A stretch of 64,000 nt of DNA from Nostoc sp. CHAB 5824 (GTDB lineage: Bacteria > Cyanobacteriota > Cyanobacteriia > Cyanobacteriales > Nostocaceae): assembly GCF_020829665.1 (NCBI RefSeq), contig NZ_JAIVFT010000011.1:186001-250000 (forward strand), written 5' to 3'. Position 1 is the first letter of the stretch. Each line of letters begins with the position of its first letter. The notes beneath the pieces are model-generated. The model saw nothing but the letters and a program-made list of their open reading frames with translations. It was not told the origin of the DNA and ran no database searches. The translations under genes and the position numbers were made by a program. Positions 61,238 through 64,000 of the stretch are shown in pieces.

Positions 61238-62053
61238 TTATGAGTTGTTGAATGCAGCTATAATGAGTGTTAAATCATCATCAGTGCGTTGGGTAATCCG
61301 TTCTGAGCGTAAAAACTTTACTAACTGCTCCTTTGCTTCTGTCTTATCCTTGGCATTAGCTACAAATTCAAACAGGGGAAAAAAGAAGGGTTTGTGAGGT
61401 TCGCCAACAACCATATTCAAAGCCAGCATTTGTAATCCGTCAGTGATGATGCCAACGTTTACTATGTCTGTGCGCCAGACTCTCATCTGGGCTGTATCTA
61501 AGGCAGTAGGAGAAGTTAAAAAAGTGGTTTCGTTGATGTATTCGCCGCTGTCAGGCATAGTCAGTGCCAACAGGTTGCCCATGCCATCTTTTGCCACTGC
61601 TAAACCATCACCTATCTGTACCACAGCTACAACTTCTGGTGTGGCGAGCATCACAATTAAGGTAGTTGCTAAATCTTGAGGCTGTTTGTCACAAGTAGCC
61701 GCCTCATCCTCCACAGCTTTTTTGGCAGCTAGTATGGCATCATTTAAGAGCGATCGCACCAATGCATCATCAGTCAAAATTTTCCGCGTGAGTCCAATGG
61801 TTGAAATGTTTTCTATTGCTGTCTCCACAGCAACCATCGCTCCAACTTTCCCAAGGCTAGCAGAACCCGCGCCATCTGCTGCGGCCGCCACTAAAACGTT
61901 ATCTGATAAAATCTGCCAGTGATGAGCATCCTGACATAACTGATTGTTTTTTAAGTGACTTGTTCCACATACAGACGCAGCCACAATCTGCCATTGAGCA
62001 ATCTGTTTTGATAGGTTCATAGATTTTTTTCCAGCAGCTAGCTGTGTAAACAT
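61238..62053 (-). CDS. PP2C-type serine/threonine phosphatase
   Basis: 271 residues from ATG 62053; in-frame alternatives are TTG 62086 (overlapping the VWA stop by 16 bp) and ATG 62020. PP2C motifs: SHLKNNQLCQDAHH, AAADGAGSASLGKVGA (metal Asp), VQIGDGLAVAKDG and GIITDGL, and a final DDDLTLIIA (metal Asp). It dephosphorylates the kinase's targets. Tightly packed with VWA and kinase genes. Confidence 0.87.
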   Translation of the reverse strand: MFTQLAAGKKSMNLSKQIAQWQIVAASVCGTSHLKNNQLCQDAHHWQILSDNVLVAAAADGAGSASLGKVGAMVAVETAIENISTIGLTRKILTDDALVRSLLNDAILAAKKAVEDEAATCDKQPQDLATTLIVMLATPEVVAVVQIGDGLAVAKDGMGNLLALTMPDSGEYINETTFLTSPTALDTAQMRVWRTDIVNVGIITDGLQMLALNMVVGEPHKPFFFPLFEFVANAKDKTEAKEQLVKFLRSERITQRTDDDLTLIIAAFNNS

Positions 62054-62070
62054 CAAGCTGCGATTTTTAA

Positions 62071-62745
62071 TTAGACAGTCCCCCAACCAATCGGCGGTAA
62101 TGCTACCTGTTCGTCCACCTGCGAATGGGAAACAGCTGACATACTAGTTGACAGCCAGACAAACATCTCGATAAAATTTAATCCTTTCAGCTTCAGGGGG
62201 GTACGCACAGCTATTTGATTTAAACGCGTCATATTCGCATTTTCTACACCCACTGTAAAAAATGCTACCCGCTTATTAGCCTCATCCCCCTGTAGCCGTT
62301 GGGATGCTTGCTCTACCACATTTTCTTGCTCGCCTTGCGGTTCTCCATCGGTAATCATGAATACCCAAGGACGATAGTAAGCAATGCCATTGGCACGATA
62401 CTGAGATTTCCGCTCTTGAATTATGTCTAAAGCTTTATGAATTCCTGCACCCATTGTAGTTAATCCCTGGGCTGTCAAAATCGGCGGATTGAATTGGTCG
62501 GCAGTCACAAAGTCTTGTACTACATTGATATTACTATCAAAAGTTACGATCGCCACTTCCACGCGTCTTGCTGCCAAGGAATTTTTGACTAATTCATCTT
62601 TTAAACTCAATAAACCCTGATTTAAAGCCTCAATCGGGTCTCCTTGCATCGAACCAGATGTGTCTAGTAAGAGTACACAAGGACAACGTGGTTCTGGGTT
62701 CTCAGCAAATTCTACTACTTCATCAAGTCTTAATGTATCATGCAT
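62071..62745 (-). CDS. TerY-like von Willebrand A domain protein
   Basis: 224 residues from ATG 62745 (the frame opens earlier at TTG 62772). MIDAS metal motif LLLDTSGSM near residue 26, TTMGAGIHKAL and FMITDGEPQG, and a C-terminal LPPIGWGTV that is a hallmark of TerY-type VWA proteins. In the TerY-P triad the VWA protein is thought to be the kinase/phosphatase partner for metal or stress signalling. First gene of the trio. Confidence 0.85.
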   Translation of the reverse strand: MHDTLRLDEVVEFAENPEPRCPCVLLLDTSGSMQGDPIEALNQGLLSLKDELVKNSLAARRVEVAIVTFDSNINVVQDFVTADQFNPPILTAQGLTTMGAGIHKALDIIQERKSQYRANGIAYYRPWVFMITDGEPQGEQENVVEQASQRLQGDEANKRVAFFTVGVENANMTRLNQIAVRTPLKLKGLNFIEMFVWLSTSMSAVSHSQVDEQVALPPIGWGTV

Positions 62746-63498
62746 AACTTTTTGTGTTATGTTAAAGTTCAAAGCTTTGTTTTCCCTTGCTCAGAGTATA
62801 TAATTACAGTCGCTGAGGCGACTTACAGAATATAGTATCTAGTGGTAGACGCTCTAATTTTTATTAAACAAATTTTTTTCATGAAGTTCTTTACATATTT
62901 AAAAAGAACTTGAGAACAGTTTAGTTTAGCAAAAAAGAGTTTATCAAAACCCAGCATTCCCTGTTGTAATGTATCTACCCAAAATTTATATCCATTAACC
63001 CTACAGTACAATAAATACGTAAACTTTCCTATATAACTTTTTAAAGATTTTATGTAGGATAATCGGTGTTTTACATAAAAGTAATTAACCCTAATTAAGC
63101 TCATTAGCTCTAGAAGTATACCAGTGTAACTGTAAAGACTTGGAATCGAATTTACCTTTTTAAGTGAGTGGGCATCAATAAACATCATTATTAAGGTCTT
63201 CAGCCAAAAGTTGTCGGTAGTAAGTAAAATCCAGAAGTAACCAACATCTACTAATAATCTAGCTATGATAGGTGTTTACGTTTATTCATACCCACATACT
63301 TTTTTTTGAGATAAATCAATTAAGTATAATGTGCCAAATGTAACAAGCAGTCTCTAGAAGTTATTACTTTTAATATATACATATTTTAAAAGGAATAATT
63401 TGTGCGTAGAGAAATATTACAAAGAAGAAAATACTTCATAGCTAATATCTTCAATTTACAAATGTTTAGTTGTTGATTCCGCAAAAAACTTGAGAAAT
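62746..63498. other. Long A/T-rich intergenic region between divergent operons
   Basis: 753 bases. A 121-codon minus-strand frame (62823-63188) is open but its sequence is Lys/Tyr/Ile-rich without pattern, as expected from A/T-rich DNA, and no RBS is seen. The region must hold promoters for the VWA gene (minus) and the PatA-like gene (plus). Confidence 0.6.
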
Positions 63499-64000
63499 AT
63501 GAATAATTCTGGTGCATTCACCAAACTACGTCCTCTAAGCTTGTTAAGACAGTTATCTAATTGCTCCGACAGTACTTGTTTGCAAGCATTGAGTAACTCA
63601 GTTTCTTGGTCGATTTACCTAGAACAGGGAAAAATAACCTACGCTACCCATTCAGTGGAACCGTTTGATCGAGTAGAACGTCATTTGCGTCGCCTCAGCC
63701 ACCAAATTCCACTGCTTACTAGTGAAGTTCGGATTCAACTACGTCTAATGTTTGAACCTGATTCACACATTCAGTTAATCGAAGATGACAGCAATTCGAG
63801 AAGCTACCCTCCTGAGTATCAGGCTATATCCTGGCTTGTTAGTCAACAATATCTACATTCTACACAAGCAGCAGTGCTGATTCAGGAATTAGTTCAAGAG
63901 GTGATTGAATCATTTTTGCTAATCAAAGAAGGTACTTATGAATTAGCAGAACCACTTGATAAAATGCCAAGAATTTGTAGGCTAAATGTAGAAAAAATTC
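63499..64000 (+). CDS. PatA-like response regulator, N-terminal part (cut by window edge)
   Basis: ATG 63499 opens at least 167 codons: MNNSGAFTKLRPLSLLRQLS, then CLQALSNSVSWSIYLEQGKI, and RHLRRLSHQIP. This matches the N-terminal (PATAN) domain of PatA-like regulators, which normally ends in a receiver. Such genes often start chemotaxis-like operons (PilG/CheW/MCP/CheA) for phototaxis or hormogonium motility in filamentous cyanobacteria. The receiver and downstream genes are outside the window. Confidence 0.8.
   Translation, partial: MNNSGAFTKLRPLSLLRQLSNCSDSTCLQALSNSVSWSIYLEQGKITYATHSVEPFDRVERHLRRLSHQIPLLTSEVRIQLRLMFEPDSHIQLIEDDSNSRSYPPEYQAISWLVSQQYLHSTQAAVLIQELVQEVIESFLLIKEGTYELAEPLDKMPRICRLNVEKI

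Noticed and set aside
62823..63188. 121-codon minus-strand frame
   Set aside because: A/T-rich noise composition (Lys, Tyr, Ile), no RBS, no recognisable domain.

Overview
The window is from a filamentous, phycoerythrin-containing cyanobacterium of the Nostoc/Tolypothrix (Fremyella) type. The evidence is dense GCGATCGC (HIP1) octamers, a complete C-phycoerythrin (PE) gene set, a class III polyhydroxyalkanoate cluster, ISAzo13-type transposase debris, and many short dispersed or tandem repeats. All identifications come from reading motifs, length and context; no database was searched.

Bases 1 to about 23,800 form a PE and chromatic-acclimation supercluster. On the minus strand an operon reads cpeC-cpeD-cpeE-cpeS-cpeT and runs off the left edge. 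It is preceded by a good match to the RcaC-binding L-box (3808-3825). Next to it, on the plus strand, is rcaE-rcaF-rcaC, which looks like the sensor and regulators of type-3 chromatic acclimation. The sensor's GAF domain has Glu217, Cys248-Leu249 and Lys261, which coincide in residue number with the protochromic triad I recall for Fremyella RcaE. After it come an orphan phycobiliprotein-like gene, a DUF1838-like gene, HEAT and pentapeptide repeat proteins, an S/U-type lyase, pebA-pebB (phycoerythrobilin synthesis), cpeF, cpeZ, cpeY, cpeBA and an overlooked nblA. Sensing, transcriptional control, pigment synthesis, pigment attachment, rod linkers, the PE subunits and their degradation adaptor therefore lie within about 24 kb. 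Several small unknown genes (158, 68 and 79 codons, and an ankyrin protein) sit inside and may belong to the same process.

Bases 24,190-32,000 hold a polyhydroxyalkanoate cluster: a YflT-like stress protein, an unusually short phaE, a 57-residue membrane protein, phaC, phaA, phaB, an alpha/beta hydrolase and an SDR enzyme. A 158-bp direct duplication brackets the first two genes. Its left copy is a broken start of the small membrane gene, joined to a transposase remnant.

Bases 32,170-58,700 are an exopolysaccharide/glycan region, almost all on the minus strand. It has nine glycosyltransferases, a Wzy/O-antigen-ligase-like membrane protein, an ABC exporter, a HepC-like initiating sugar transferase, a Wzc-like chain-length tyrosine kinase, and modification genes (RfbF, C-methyltransferase, epimerases, an LhgO-type oxidase, a phytanoyl-CoA-dioxygenase-like protein and a SAF-domain dehydrogenase).

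Bases 58,900-62,750 hold a kinase/PP2C/VWA trio resembling the TerY-P phosphorylation triad, with TPRs fused to the kinase. The right edge carries the start of a PatA-like response regulator, probably the first gene of a chemotaxis-like operon.

Dispersed repeats include a roughly 130-bp inverted-repeat (MITE-like) family with four copies, a 105-bp multi-hairpin repeat with two copies, and GATC-bounded C/G-run repeats with two copies.
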